Source: an uncultured Pseudanabaenaceae cyanobacterium
Lineage (GTDB): Bacteria; Cyanobacteriota; Cyanobacteriia; PCC-9006; JAAUQQ01
Reading direction: 5' to 3'
DNA: 49,730 bases
NCBI GenBank assembly: GCA_938017515.1
Contig: CALIJJ010000141.1
Location: 1-49,730, forward strand
Shown here piece by piece: positions 1 through 7,297 of the stretch (positions are counted from its first letter, which is position 1; each line of letters opens with the position of its first letter). The notes below the pieces were generated by a model that was given only the letters and a program-made list of their open reading frames with translations, was not told where the DNA came from and searched no databases. The translations under genes and the position numbers were made by a program.

Positions 1-198
1 GGGCTCACGGATGCCGTCGATGTCGACGGGGGGTGCTGCGATGAACGCAACAATGAAGCAGACGGTCGCTGCGAGCAGTGTGGGGACCATCAGAACGCCG
101 AACCAACCGATATAAACGCGGTTGTCGGTGCTCGTGATCCATTCGCAGAAGTTTTGCCAGAGATTGGCGCTTTCACGCCGCTGAAGTGCAGTAGTCAT
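1..198 (-). CDS. psbA: Photosystem II D1 protein, N-terminal part (cut by window edge)
   Basis: The 66 codons read on the minus strand begin [17 protein letters not shown] and continue through [19 protein letters not shown]. This is the D1 N-terminus and the start of its first transmembrane helix. D1 binds the water-oxidising manganese cluster and the QB plastoquinone in the thylakoid photosystem II core. The reading frame runs off the left edge after GIREP, so about 290 residues are missing. The residues that separate D1 isoforms, such as position 130, cannot be seen. The ATG is at 196-198 and follows an A/T-rich leader. The next gene upstream on this strand ends at 472 and has its own terminator, so psbA is probably transcribed alone from a promoter in about 200-300. 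Confidence 0.97.
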   Translation of the reverse strand, partial: MTTALQRRESANLWQNFCEWITSTDNRVYIGWFGVLMVPTLLAATVCFIVAFIAAPPVDIDGIREP

Positions 199-298
199 AA
201 ATTTGAATGATTTCGGGTTTTCCGTATTGGACGTATCAGGTATGTATGTCTAAAGCTTAACGCAATTATTAAGCAATGTAACTTAAGCAAACATTAAG

Positions 299-352
299 AG
301 AAAAACCCCTTCTACGGAGGGAGCCCAAGGGCTGGTCCAATAGAAGGGGTTT
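299..352 (-). terminator. Rho-independent terminator downstream of the 472-684 gene
   Basis: The arms AAACCCCTTCTA (303-314) and TAGAAGGGGTTT (341-352) are perfectly complementary over 12 bp. On the minus strand the stem runs into a T-rich stretch (TTTTTCTCTT), as expected for an intrinsic terminator. It separates the small minus-strand gene upstream from psbA. Confidence 0.75.
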
Positions 353-471
353 ACGGAATATTTCTGCACATGCGACGACCTGGCAAGTCATAGGTCGTCA
401 GCACCGTCAGAAGACAACCGCTGCAATACAGCGAGCGTAGCATCAGACTCGAGGTCAAACCTCGAAAAATC

Positions 472-684
472 CTAATGGGCAGAGAGCATTAGCATGGCTC
501 CCATTCCAAACAATCCAACGGCAAGCAGAATGTCATTCCACTGCTTCCGCTGCATCTCTTCAGCAGAAACCCGAGCCACATACACAGCAACTTTCACCTG
601 ATCGTGGACAGCATTACGCATTCTCACAGCCTCACATTCAGTACGTTTGTGCCCTATTTTCAGTCGGGCACTTCCAGGATACAT
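472..684 (-). CDS. Small membrane protein of unknown function
   Basis: This reading frame has 70 codons. An internal ATG at codon 22 (619-621) would give a 49-residue product, which may be the true form. The last 20 residues (DILLAVGLFGMGAMLMLSAH) form one hydrophobic segment. The region before it is polar and contains a possible helix, VSAEEMQRKQWND. That makes a single-pass C-tail membrane topology likely. I do not recognise the family. Support for a real gene comes from the strong terminator just downstream (299-352) and the lack of any competing gene on either strand. It lies between psbA and the divergent thf1 gene, but a photosynthetic role would be a guess. The upstream start has no clear ribosome binding site. 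Confidence 0.5.
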   Translation of the reverse strand: MYPGSARLKIGHKRTECEAVRMRNAVHDQVKVAVYVARVSAEEMQRKQWNDILLAVGLFGMGAMLMLSAH

Positions 685-822
685 TACAAAATGTAAACTT
701 TATTAGAATCAATCCCAACGATTTAGCCCAGTTTTTTCAGAAAGGCCGAACTTGGCGGCATCAATGCTGCCTCACTCTCATCTAAGTCGTCTTGACTTCC
801 ATTCACCCCTCAGAATCATCCT

Positions 823-1539
823 GTGAGTAACCCAACTGTCTCAGATGCCAAGCGTGCGTTCTACGCCACCCACCAGCGTCCCATTCATTCAATCTATCGA
901 CGTGTTGTAGAAGAGCTGCTCGTGGAAATGCACCTGCTCACCACCAGTCCTTCCTTCCGTTACGACCCCATATTTGCTTGTGGTGTGATCGCATCCTACG
1001 ACCGTTTCATGGAGAGCTATCAGCCTGAAACCGAAAAAACATCAATTTTGGGAGCCGTCTTTCAGGCACTGGGTCAGGATTTGGCGACCTATCGACGGGA
1101 TACAGAAACGATGCTGTCAGCCGTGGCAGATGTCGAATGGGAGACACGCCTACAGTGGCTAGCTGGGGCGCAAGGGGACGCACCGGAGTTCTTCCGACAG
1201 ATCGTAGAAAACATCACTGAACAGAGCAATTTCAGGTACAGCCGCTTGTTCGGGATTGGTCTTTTTACGCTTCTGGGGCATTCAAATCCAGCCTTGAGCA
1301 GTCAAGACAATGAAGCACTGGCAGAAAAGCTTAATCCGGTGAGCCAGCATCTCCATCTACCGGCAGACAAACTCAATCGCGATATGACAACATACGCAAA
1401 CTTGATTGAGCGCATGGCGCAAGCCAAAGTTGTGATGGAAGAGGGAATTCAGGCCGAGCGTAAAAAGCGTGCCCAGCGAGAGGAAGAGCGGAGGGCAAAA
1501 GCAGGAAAGACCAAAGGCAATGACCCAGTGGTGGATTAG
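823..1539 (+). CDS. thf1: Photosystem II biogenesis / thylakoid formation protein Psb29 (Thf1)
   Basis: The 238-residue product begins SNPTVSDAKRAFYATHQRP, followed by IHSIYRRVVEELLVEMHLL, the hallmark N-terminus of the Thf1/Psb29 family. In cyanobacteria Psb29 binds FtsH proteases and is needed for stable photosystem II repair. In plants Thf1 acts in thylakoid formation. Residues about 20-200 are mostly helical. The C-terminus (about 205-230, with KKRAQREEERRAKA) is a charged coiled-coil-like tail, as in other family members. Start: the family motif begins directly after a GTG at 823, so GTG is chosen. The length is normal. The gene is monocistronic, with a strong terminator 34 bp after the stop. 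Confidence 0.95.
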   Translation: MSNPTVSDAKRAFYATHQRPIHSIYRRVVEELLVEMHLLTTSPSFRYDPIFACGVIASYDRFMESYQPETEKTSILGAVFQALGQDLATYRRDTETMLSAVADVEWETRLQWLAGAQGDAPEFFRQIVENITEQSNFRYSRLFGIGLFTLLGHSNPALSSQDNEALAEKLNPVSQHLHLPADKLNRDMTTYANLIERMAQAKVVMEEGIQAERKKRAQREEERRAKAGKTKGNDPVVD

Positions 1540-1572
1540 GCAAAGGTAAAAAATACAATAGTGATTGAATCC

Positions 1573-1600
1573 AGGGAGCTCAATAGCTCCCTATTTTTTT
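1573..1600 (+). terminator. Rho-independent terminator of thf1
   Basis: An 8-bp perfect stem (AGGGAGCT at 1573-1580 and AGCTCCCT at 1585-1592) has a CAAT loop and is followed by ATTTTTTT. It lies 34 bp after the thf1 stop codon on the same strand. Confidence 0.9.
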
Positions 1601-1692
1601 ATATTGCAGCCTTGCCAAGGCTCCTTCATAATTCAGAGAAGAATGCGACGCTCAGAGATCTTTTCCACTAGCCCTCACTATAACTTTGAACC

Positions 1693-1950
1693 ATGGCTCA
1701 ATCAGATAGCAACTCACAGCCTGAGCAAGAGAAATTTATTTCGCCTCGAAGCAAGTACTACGGGGACTTTACGCCTGAGAATTTAGCATTCGATGCTAAC
1801 TTGCAGGAGTTTGCCCAGCGGGTGAATATTATCTGCGCTTTAGAAACAGGGGGAAAGATTACATCGACCGATGCCTATGAAGGAATTAGAAAAGCCTGGA
1901 AAGAATTGAAGCACAGTAAAAAAGGACTAGAGATTGGTAAAGATGAGTAA
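1693..1950 (+). CDS. Conserved cyanobacterial small protein of unknown function
   Basis: The 85-residue soluble protein has the core SPRSKYYGDFTPENLAFDAN, then LQEFAQRVNIICALETGGK and a KAWKELKHSKKGL tail. From memory this matches a small cyanobacterial family with a (S/R)RYYGEFxPENLxFNANLQEFAQ motif, probably the one listed as DUF7219. I am sure of the family resemblance but less sure of the number. No catalytic motif or membrane segment is visible, and the function is unknown. The start is an ATG at 1693. An overlapping frame from 1565 has no family resemblance and is ignored. The gene is separated from thf1 by a terminator, so it has its own promoter in about 1600-1690. Confidence 0.8.
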   Translation: MAQSDSNSQPEQEKFISPRSKYYGDFTPENLAFDANLQEFAQRVNIICALETGGKITSTDAYEGIRKAWKELKHSKKGLEIGKDE

Positions 1951-2376
1951 GTTCTTAAACAGAGAGCAAGCCTTTCAGTCATCAATATTCACTAAGTCAA
2001 AAAACTCTAAATTAGTTCTGAATCATGGCAATTTTATACGTTTCTGATCGAATAAAATTCTAGGTAATAATGTAAATAAAATGCGTCATAGATTGCATAA
2101 AGATTTCGGAAAATCATGATTGACGAAACTGCTATCACCCCTGGGTAAGGCCACCTTTTAGAAGTATTGGTATTAGGGTTTGAGTTCGACAAACGTTGGA
2201 TAGTCATCGCAATTTCTATCAAAAGCAATTCGGTCGAAACGCCTCACTCGCAAAAGTATTGAGCCATGCTCATCTTGTTGGAGCCGTCTTGTTGGGATCG
2301 GCATGGTTGAGATCGTCAGATGAGACAACGGGCATACTAGAGACAGAGCGAATCACAGGAACCGCAGCTGTCTGTC
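1951..2376 (+). other. Intergenic region, no gene seen
   Basis: These 426 bp are A/T-rich up to about 2250. They contain no credible reading frame, tRNA or terminator on either strand. They presumably hold the promoter of the J-domain gene that starts at 2377. A 64-codon frame on the minus strand (2034-2228) is A/T-biased and has no ribosome binding site. Confidence 0.5.
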
Positions 2377-4026
2377 GTGAGCCAAATCACTTCCGCCCAT
2401 CAAATCCTTGGCCTCACAGCCAACGCATCGCCCGAGGCGATCAAAGCGGCCTATCGAGCCTTGGCTCGGCAGTGGCATCCCGATCAGTTTACGGATGCAG
2501 CCGACAAAGCTGAGGCTGAGGCCAAGCTTAAGGAGATCAACATCGCCTATGCCCAGCTAAAACAGCTCGGCGATGCTTCAGACCGCTCGTCCAGCGATCG
2601 CCCCTCCTCCCAAGCCCCCTCCGACTCTCCCAAGTCATCCCCAGCCTCCGAGTCCCCCCGTGTTAGCGTCAGTCACAATGCGGCGGAACGGATGCGATCG
2701 CGCGCCGAACTCCTCTACAAACAGGCCCAGGAACTCGCCAAAGCCGATCGATTCCGCGAGGCCACCGATGCCCTCGATCAAGCCCTCCGCCTCTGCGACG
2801 ACTACCTCGAAGCCTACGAATATCGTGGTGCCCTCTACGAAAAGCGAGGCTTTGAACGCCTCGCCCACCGCGACCTCAGCAAAGCCCGCGAGCTACGCCT
2901 CGCCCAACGACCGAATCCAAGTTCTCGTCCAAGCCAATCCTCTCCCCCAGCATCAGCCCCCCCAAAGGCCCGCTCAGGATGGTTTTCCAAGCGAAAAACC
3001 ACGGCCAACAACAAGGCACGCCAGCGTACTCCGGACCACAGTGCTGGTCAGGGCCGCAGTGCTGGTCAAGCCAGCGTTCATGACCCAAACCATGACGAGA
3101 CCCCTCTCCCCTTCCAGCGTCCCATTCGCCTCAGCCACACCACTGCATCCTTAGCCTGGCGTTGCCGAGATGAAGTCATGGGCCATGCTGGAGCCATCAC
3201 CGCCATTGCCCTGCTGCGTAAAAATCGTTTTGTCACCGCCAGCCAGGATGGAACGCTGCGCCTCTGGCAGTTCCAGCGCCACCAGCCAACCCAGCCGATC
3301 GCCACCCTCTCAGCCCACCGAGGCGCAGTTCTGGGTCTAGCCATCAGCGCCGATGGTCAACAGATCGCCAGTCATGGCGAAGATGGCAGTGTCAAACGAT
3401 GGCAACTCCCCAACACCAGTCCCGAACAAACCTTTCCCACCGGACCCGTTCGCAGCCTAATCTTTGGGCCCGAGCGACAGACCCTCACGTACTGCGATGA
3501 CCAAGGGCAAATTCGTCAGTGGAGTAGCCACACCGGCAATGCTGCCAATGCAACTTGGGCCAGCCGAGCAGCCACCTATCTTGACCTGAGCCAGGACAGA
3601 AAATTTTTATTGACCCGTACCGCTGAAGGCTATCTGCATCCCTGGTCGATGCGCAAAGAAACGCCCCTGTCCCCCCTGGATGACAGTCAGTTTGAACACA
3701 CTGCCCTCTGCCTCAGCGATGATGGAAAATATGTCGCTGCCGGGAAAACAACAGGAGAAATTTACCTCTGGCATGTGCAGACCGGGCAACCCACGATGGC
3801 GATCGCCGGACTTTCCGGGAGAATTCAGGCCATTGCCATGAGCCCCGATCGCATCCTCGCCGCCGCTGATGCCACGGGTCGCATTTGGCTCGTCGATTTG
3901 GTGACGCGAACATTGCTCTGCGAGCTGTCCCCACCCAGCCTCGTCACCCAGCTGCACTTCGCCCCCGACTATGGCCAACTCATCAGCGGTCACCGGGATG
4001 GCTCGATCAAAATCTGGCACCGCTAA
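2377..4026 (+). CDS. J-domain / TPR / seven-bladed WD40 fusion protein
   Basis: The 549-residue protein has three parts. Residues 1-65 are a J domain with the HPD motif at 34-36 (RQWHPDQF), the part of DnaJ proteins that stimulates DnaK. Residues about 100-175 form one or two TPR units (ELLYKQAQELAKADRFREAT; EAYEYRGALYEKRGFE). A proline/serine-rich linker (about 180-250) follows. Residues about 266-549 contain seven WD40 units ending in motifs such as DGTLRLWQF, DGSVKRWQL, TGEIYLWHV and DGSIKIWH, enough for one complete propeller. The likely role is a scaffold that brings Hsp70 to clients bound by the propeller or TPR, which is an inference. The GTG at 2377 is chosen because the J domain begins within a few residues. 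No partner gene is adjacent. Confidence 0.9.
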   Translation: MSQITSAHQILGLTANASPEAIKAAYRALARQWHPDQFTDAADKAEAEAKLKEINIAYAQLKQLGDASDRSSSDRPSSQAPSDSPKSSPASESPRVSVSHNAAERMRSRAELLYKQAQELAKADRFREATDALDQALRLCDDYLEAYEYRGALYEKRGFERLAHRDLSKARELRLAQRPNPSSRPSQSSPPASAPPKARSGWFSKRKTTANNKARQRTPDHSAGQGRSAGQASVHDPNHDETPLPFQRPIRLSHTTASLAWRCRDEVMGHAGAITAIALLRKNRFVTASQDGTLRLWQFQRHQPTQPIATLSAHRGAVLGLAISADGQQIASHGEDGSVKRWQLPNTSPEQTFPTGPVRSLIFGPERQTLTYCDDQGQIRQWSSHTGNAANATWASRAATYLDLSQDRKFLLTRTAEGYLHPWSMRKETPLSPLDDSQFEHTALCLSDDGKYVAAGKTTGEIYLWHVQTGQPTMAIAGLSGRIQAIAMSPDRILAAADATGRIWLVDLVTRTLLCELSPPSLVTQLHFAPDYGQLISGHRDGSIKIWHR

Positions 4027-4102
4027 ACACTCAGCTGATATCCCGAAAACAACGCTATCTACAACCAAGCCATTCAAACTCAAGCCATCCAAACCCAATC
4101 GC

Positions 4103-4131
4103 AAAAAAAGGCTCCGCCCAAGGGCAGAGCC
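4103..4131 (-). terminator. Rho-independent terminator of the 4178-4555 response regulator
   Basis: On the minus strand GGCTCTGCC and GGCGGAGCC pair over 9 bp with one G-T wobble and are followed by seven T residues (4109-4103). It lies about 45 bp past the response regulator stop. The plus strand has no T tract, so it mainly serves the minus strand. Confidence 0.85.
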
Positions 4132-4177
4132 AGAACCTCTCGTTGTAAGCAAACTTTTTTGGACAGACTTTGCGCTC

Positions 4178-4555
4178 CTAGGCCGCTGGATGGGGCTGTC
4201 GCAGTTTTTTCAGCGTCCCCACCAGCTTCTTGGGATAGGCTGACTTGTCGATATAGGCTGCAGCTCCCAGCTTAAGTCCCCAATAATGGTCCACCTGGGT
4301 CGTTTTACTGGAGCAAATCACCACCGGAATATCCTTTGTTATGGGATTTCCCTTAAGGCGGCGACAGACCTCATAACCATTCATCGCTGGCATCACAATG
4401 TCCAACACAATCACATCTGGAACCGTCTTACGCGCCTGGGCCAGGGCATCCAGCCCATCTTTTGCGGTCCACACTGCAAAGTCATTGCGCTTCAGCAAAT
4501 CCGTGAGCATTTGCCGCTGCATTGGACTGTCATCAACAACCAGAACCGTATCCAT
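4178..4555 (-). CDS. Single-domain (CheY/PilH-like) response regulator
   Basis: The 125-residue protein is one receiver domain with no output domain. The conserved residues are present: acidic pair D8-D9, phospho-acceptor D52 in VLDIVMP, S82/S83 as the switch hydroxyl, and K104. The block YWGLKLGAAAYIDK resembles the PilH/CheY-like regulators that cyanobacteria use with chemotaxis-type systems for phototaxis and pili. One oddity is that the usual proline after K104 (KPF) is replaced by KSAYPKK. There is no kinase next to it, so it is an orphan whose partner cannot be named. It may act on the pilus system encoded about 12 kb away, but that is speculation. It ends in a good terminator. Confidence 0.9.
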   Translation of the reverse strand: MDTVLVVDDSPMQRQMLTDLLKRNDFAVWTAKDGLDALAQARKTVPDVIVLDIVMPAMNGYEVCRRLKGNPITKDIPVVICSSKTTQVDHYWGLKLGAAAYIDKSAYPKKLVGTLKKLRQPHPAA

Positions 4556-4844
4556 TTCCGGTATCTCCCCTGTGGTAGGCTCGATTTTCGTCTGTTAGGT
4601 TCATGGTATGAGCAGCGCTAGGAACTGCCATGAGCCTAGGTTCCTAACTTCTCCTAGGAGTTTGATCCTATCTTGCAAAACTGACAGGAATCGCTCTCCG
4701 CGCCGCTGTAGCAGTACTACATTCAGGTGTCAGTGACGGGATAGCGAATGCTCAGGTCATCACTGACCCATGACCTCATCGATTGCGCCACACCTTGCCC
4801 GCCACAGGGCAGCTTGTTCCCGGGGATTATCTAGAGCCTCAACT
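4556..4844. promoter_or_regulatory. Divergent promoter region of two response regulators, with an inverted repeat
   Basis: This 289-bp gap lies between two divergently transcribed regulators. It holds an inverted repeat TAGGAAC (4619-4625) / GTTCCTA (4640-4646), with another CCTAGGAG copy at about 4653. A symmetric element here could be an operator for the NarL-type regulator encoded at 4845. No promoter boxes can be assigned with confidence. Confidence 0.3.
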
Positions 4845-5510
4845 ATGATTCGTGTCTTAATCGTGGATGACCAGCGCTTGATCCGGCGCGGCTTGGCGGT
4901 CGTTTTAGAAAACGCACCGTCCATCGAAATTATTGGAGAAGCCGACAACGGTGAAAACGCCATCGTGCAGGTCGCAGCCCTTCAACCCGATGTTGTGCTG
5001 ATGGACGTACGGATGCCCGGCATGGATGGCGTCGCAGCCACTGCCGCGATCTGTCGTCAGTTTCCAGCGGTCCGGGTCCTGGTGCTGACCAGTGACGATG
5101 GAGATGAATTTGTCGCCCAGGCCATGGGATATGGGGCTGCGGGCTATTTGATGAAGGATACGCCGACGGAAGAATTGGTGCAGGCGATCGCCCTCGTCCA
5201 CAAAGGCTACACCCATCTCGGCCCGGGTCTCGGGCAAAAACTCGCGGCCCAACTGGCCAAGCCCTACCCCCAGGAGTCCACCACCAAAGCCACCCCCCCA
5301 TCGACTCCAAACGGTGAGCAGGACTGGCAACAGCTCACCCCACGGGAGCGAGAAATTGCCACATTGATCGGCTCCGGTCTCAATAATGATGAGATTGCCA
5401 GGCAGCTTTGCATTTCCAAAAGCACCGTCAAGAACCACATCACCAAGATTTTGCAGCGGCTGAGCCTGCGCGATCGCACCCAGGTGGCGATCCTAGCTAA
5501 TTCGGTTTAG
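4845..5510 (+). CDS. NarL/FixJ-type two-component response regulator
   Basis: The 221-residue regulator has an N-terminal receiver domain (about 1-120) with D8, D9, phospho-acceptor D54 in VLMDVRMPGMDG, T82 and K104 in YLMKD. A linker rich in proline and threonine follows. The C-terminus is a LuxR-type helix-turn-helix (about 158-215: LTPREREIATLIGSGLNNDE, then the recognition helix around SKSTVKNHITKIL). It should dimerise on phosphorylation and bind DNA. The ATG at 4845 is chosen because the receiver core MIRVLIVDDQ starts there. An in-frame extension to 4770 adds only non-family residues. No kinase lies nearby. It is divergent from the single-domain regulator at 4178-4555. Confidence 0.95.
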   Translation: MIRVLIVDDQRLIRRGLAVVLENAPSIEIIGEADNGENAIVQVAALQPDVVLMDVRMPGMDGVAATAAICRQFPAVRVLVLTSDDGDEFVAQAMGYGAAGYLMKDTPTEELVQAIALVHKGYTHLGPGLGQKLAAQLAKPYPQESTTKATPPSTPNGEQDWQQLTPREREIATLIGSGLNNDEIARQLCISKSTVKNHITKILQRLSLRDRTQVAILANSV

Positions 5511-5836
5511 AAAATAAAGCGCAGCCCACAGGAGAACAGTCCAAAAGAAAGCAGCAAGAGAGCAGCGAGAGATTCAGCCCAAAACAGCGGCCAATCCGGG
5601 TTCGTTGCCCCGCCAGAGCATAGCCAAACTCAATTGAATCCATAAGAAAAATCAGGGTCAAACGAGTCACAGAAGCTGTAACAGAGACTAAAACCAAGGC
5701 CAAGCAATGGCAAAATAGGCTCGGCCTCTGCCTTTGGGGATCAGCGCTCACTGGAGCTTTCACTGGAGCTTTCACCAGCACAGCATCACCAGACAGGGCT
5801 TTTTAAGAAAAATCTTTAGCCTGAGCTGAATTTCAA
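5511..5836. other. Intergenic region before psaL, with a 12-bp tandem duplication
   Basis: These 326 bp hold no convincing gene. A perfect tandem duplication of TCACTGGAGCTT lies at 5748-5759 and 5760-5771. There is no psaI gene here, although psaI precedes psaL in many cyanobacteria. The psaL promoter is expected in the last 100 bp (A/T-rich from about 5795). Confidence 0.5.
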
Positions 5837-6295
5837 ATGGCTGCAAACACTTCGAAATACGCAATTAAACCGTTTAACAATGACCCCTTTGTCGGTCATC
5901 TCTCCACCCCCGTGAGCGACTCCGCCTGGGTGAGAGACTATTTGAAAAAGCTGCCCATTAATCGCTCTGGCCTCAGCACACTACAACGGGGTCTGGAAAT
6001 TGGCGCCGCCCATGGCTTTTTCCTGATTGGTCCCTTTGCCAAGCTGGGTCCACTGCGCAATTCAGACTTTAGCAACCTAGCGGCCCTGGCCTCCGCCATT
6101 GGCCTCATCTTCATCGCGAAGGCAGGCATGCGTCTCTATGGCATGGCAGTCTTCCCCAAGGACAAGAAATCCAGCAATCCCCTGGAGACTTACAGCGGCT
6201 GGGCTGACCTCGCCAAGGGCTTCATGAAAGGGGGGGCCGTCGGTGCCCTGGGCGCGTTTGTCTTCCTAGAAATCTTCCGTCTATTTGGCCTCTAA
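5837..6295 (+). CDS. psaL: Photosystem I reaction centre subunit XI
   Basis: The 152-residue protein has the PsaL signatures DPFVGHLSTPVSDSAWVRDY, LQRGLEIGAAHGFFLIGPF and LGPLRNSDFSNLAALAS. It has two to three membrane segments and ends GAFVFLEIFRLFGL. PsaL sits at the centre of photosystem I oligomers, binds chlorophyll and carotenoid, and drives trimer (or tetramer) formation. The C-terminus, which contacts the oligomer centre, lacks the tail beyond the last helix that I recall in many trimer-forming species. That comparison is from memory. The stop codon lies inside a 15-bp tandem repeat (6285-6325), which may have set the present C-terminus. The gene appears monocistronic and has no psaI upstream. 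Confidence 0.95.
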   Translation: MAANTSKYAIKPFNNDPFVGHLSTPVSDSAWVRDYLKKLPINRSGLSTLQRGLEIGAAHGFFLIGPFAKLGPLRNSDFSNLAALASAIGLIFIAKAGMRLYGMAVFPKDKKSSNPLETYSGWADLAKGFMKGGAVGALGAFVFLEIFRLFGL

Positions 6296-6325
6296 CGACT
6301 TGGCCTCTAACGATTCGGCCTCTAA
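6285..6325 (+). repeat. 15-bp tandem repeat across the psaL stop codon
   Basis: Three copies of a unit like TTGGCCTCTAACGAC follow one another, with the third shortened. Each copy carries the sequence CTCTAA, and the first supplies the psaL stop codon (6293-6295). Confidence 0.85.
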
Positions 6326-6354
6326 TCTGACTCAGAAAAGAGTCTTCCACAATG

Positions 6355-6383
6355 CCTGAGGGCTTGTATCCTACGCCCTCAGG
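6355..6383. terminator. Hairpin after psaL, possible terminator
   Basis: CCTGAGGGC (6355-6363) pairs perfectly with GCCCTCAGG (6375-6383) around an 11-nt loop. It lies 60 bp after psaL and just beyond the end of the convergent rph gene. No T tract follows on either strand, so it may be an mRNA-end stabiliser rather than a classic terminator. Confidence 0.45.
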
Positions 6384-6445
6384 TCTCTGGGTTGCCACCA
6401 CCGTTGAAGGGTGATTGGGACAACCCGTCAGCGACAATTTTTTTG

Positions 6446-7162
6446 CTATTCGAAGGCTGCGTTTTGGAGCGCGAGCAAGTTTTTGATGCCCTTTTCTGCG
6501 GTGTCCAGGATGCTGTTGAGCTGCGATCGCGTATAGGTTCCCTCCTCCGCCGTACCCTGCACTTCAATCAGCTCCAGGTCACTGGTCATCACCACATTAA
6601 AATCCACATCCGCCGCCACATCCTCGGGATAGTCCAAATCCAGCATGGGTTCTCCCTCAATCAGGCCCACGGAAATGGCTGCAATGCCGCATTTGAGCGG
6701 AGACTCTTCTAATTCTCCCCGAGCGACCATCCCTTCGATCGCCTCCCGCAACGCCACAAAGCCTCCGGTAATCGATGTGGTGCGCGTGCCGCCATCTGCT
6801 TGCAGCACATCCGCATCCACCGTCAGCGACTTTTCGCCCAAAATTTCAAAGTCCAAAGCCGCTCGCAAACTGCGACCAATCAGTCGCTGAATTTCCTGGG
6901 TGCGGCCAGACAAGCGCATGAATTCCCGCCGCTGTCGCTCCTGAGTGGCACCAGGCATCATGCGATATTCCGCCGTCAGCCAGCCCTTGCCGCTGTCCTT
7001 GAGCCAGCGGGGTACCTTCGCCTCCGCTGTGACGGTGCAGATCACCTTAGTTTCGCCGCAGCAAGCCAGCACCGAACCCGCGGGGTGACGGGTGAACCCT
7101 CGCTGAAAGGAAAAAGGCCGGAGCTGGTCGGGGTTCCGACCATCGGGACGTTGCCATGCCAT
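6446..7162 (-). CDS. rph: Ribonuclease PH
   Basis: The 238-residue enzyme begins [16 protein letters not shown] and has the RNase PH core blocks [43 protein letters not shown] and the C-terminal [15 protein letters not shown]. RNase PH is a phosphorolytic 3'-5' exoribonuclease that trims tRNA 3' ends. It forms a hexameric ring in the cytoplasm. The length matches the family. It lies 135 bp downstream of the adenylate-kinase-like gene on the same strand and could share its transcript, though the gap is long enough for its own promoter. No residue needed for catalysis appears to be missing. Confidence 0.97.
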   Translation of the reverse strand: MAWQRPDGRNPDQLRPFSFQRGFTRHPAGSVLACCGETKVICTVTAEAKVPRWLKDSGKGWLTAEYRMMPGATQERQRREFMRLSGRTQEIQRLIGRSLRAALDFEILGEKSLTVDADVLQADGGTRTTSITGGFVALREAIEGMVARGELEESPLKCGIAAISVGLIEGEPMLDLDYPEDVAADVDFNVVMTSDLELIEVQGTAEEGTYTRSQLNSILDTAEKGIKNLLALQNAAFE

Positions 7163-7297
7163 GGAAAACTACTCTCCTGAGATATCGCCGTTCGCCGCAA
7201 AAACGGCTGTTTTCCATCCTATCCGTGGCTTTCCGCCGATTCACCGCTCCGTAGCGAATCGCGATTAATCGGCAGGTTTTGTTACGTCAGACCAGAC

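Noticed and set aside
2034..2228. 64-codon minus-strand frame in the gap before the J-domain gene
   Set aside because: It is A/T-biased, has no ribosome binding site, and the translation is unlike any family I know.
5497..5781. 94-codon minus-strand frame, and in another frame a 32-codon hydrophobic run (NPDWPLFWAESLAALLLL)
   Set aside because: The longer frame includes repeat-derived DNA and resembles nothing known. The hydrophobic run looks like a small membrane protein but has no start codon after an in-frame TGA, so it cannot be supported.
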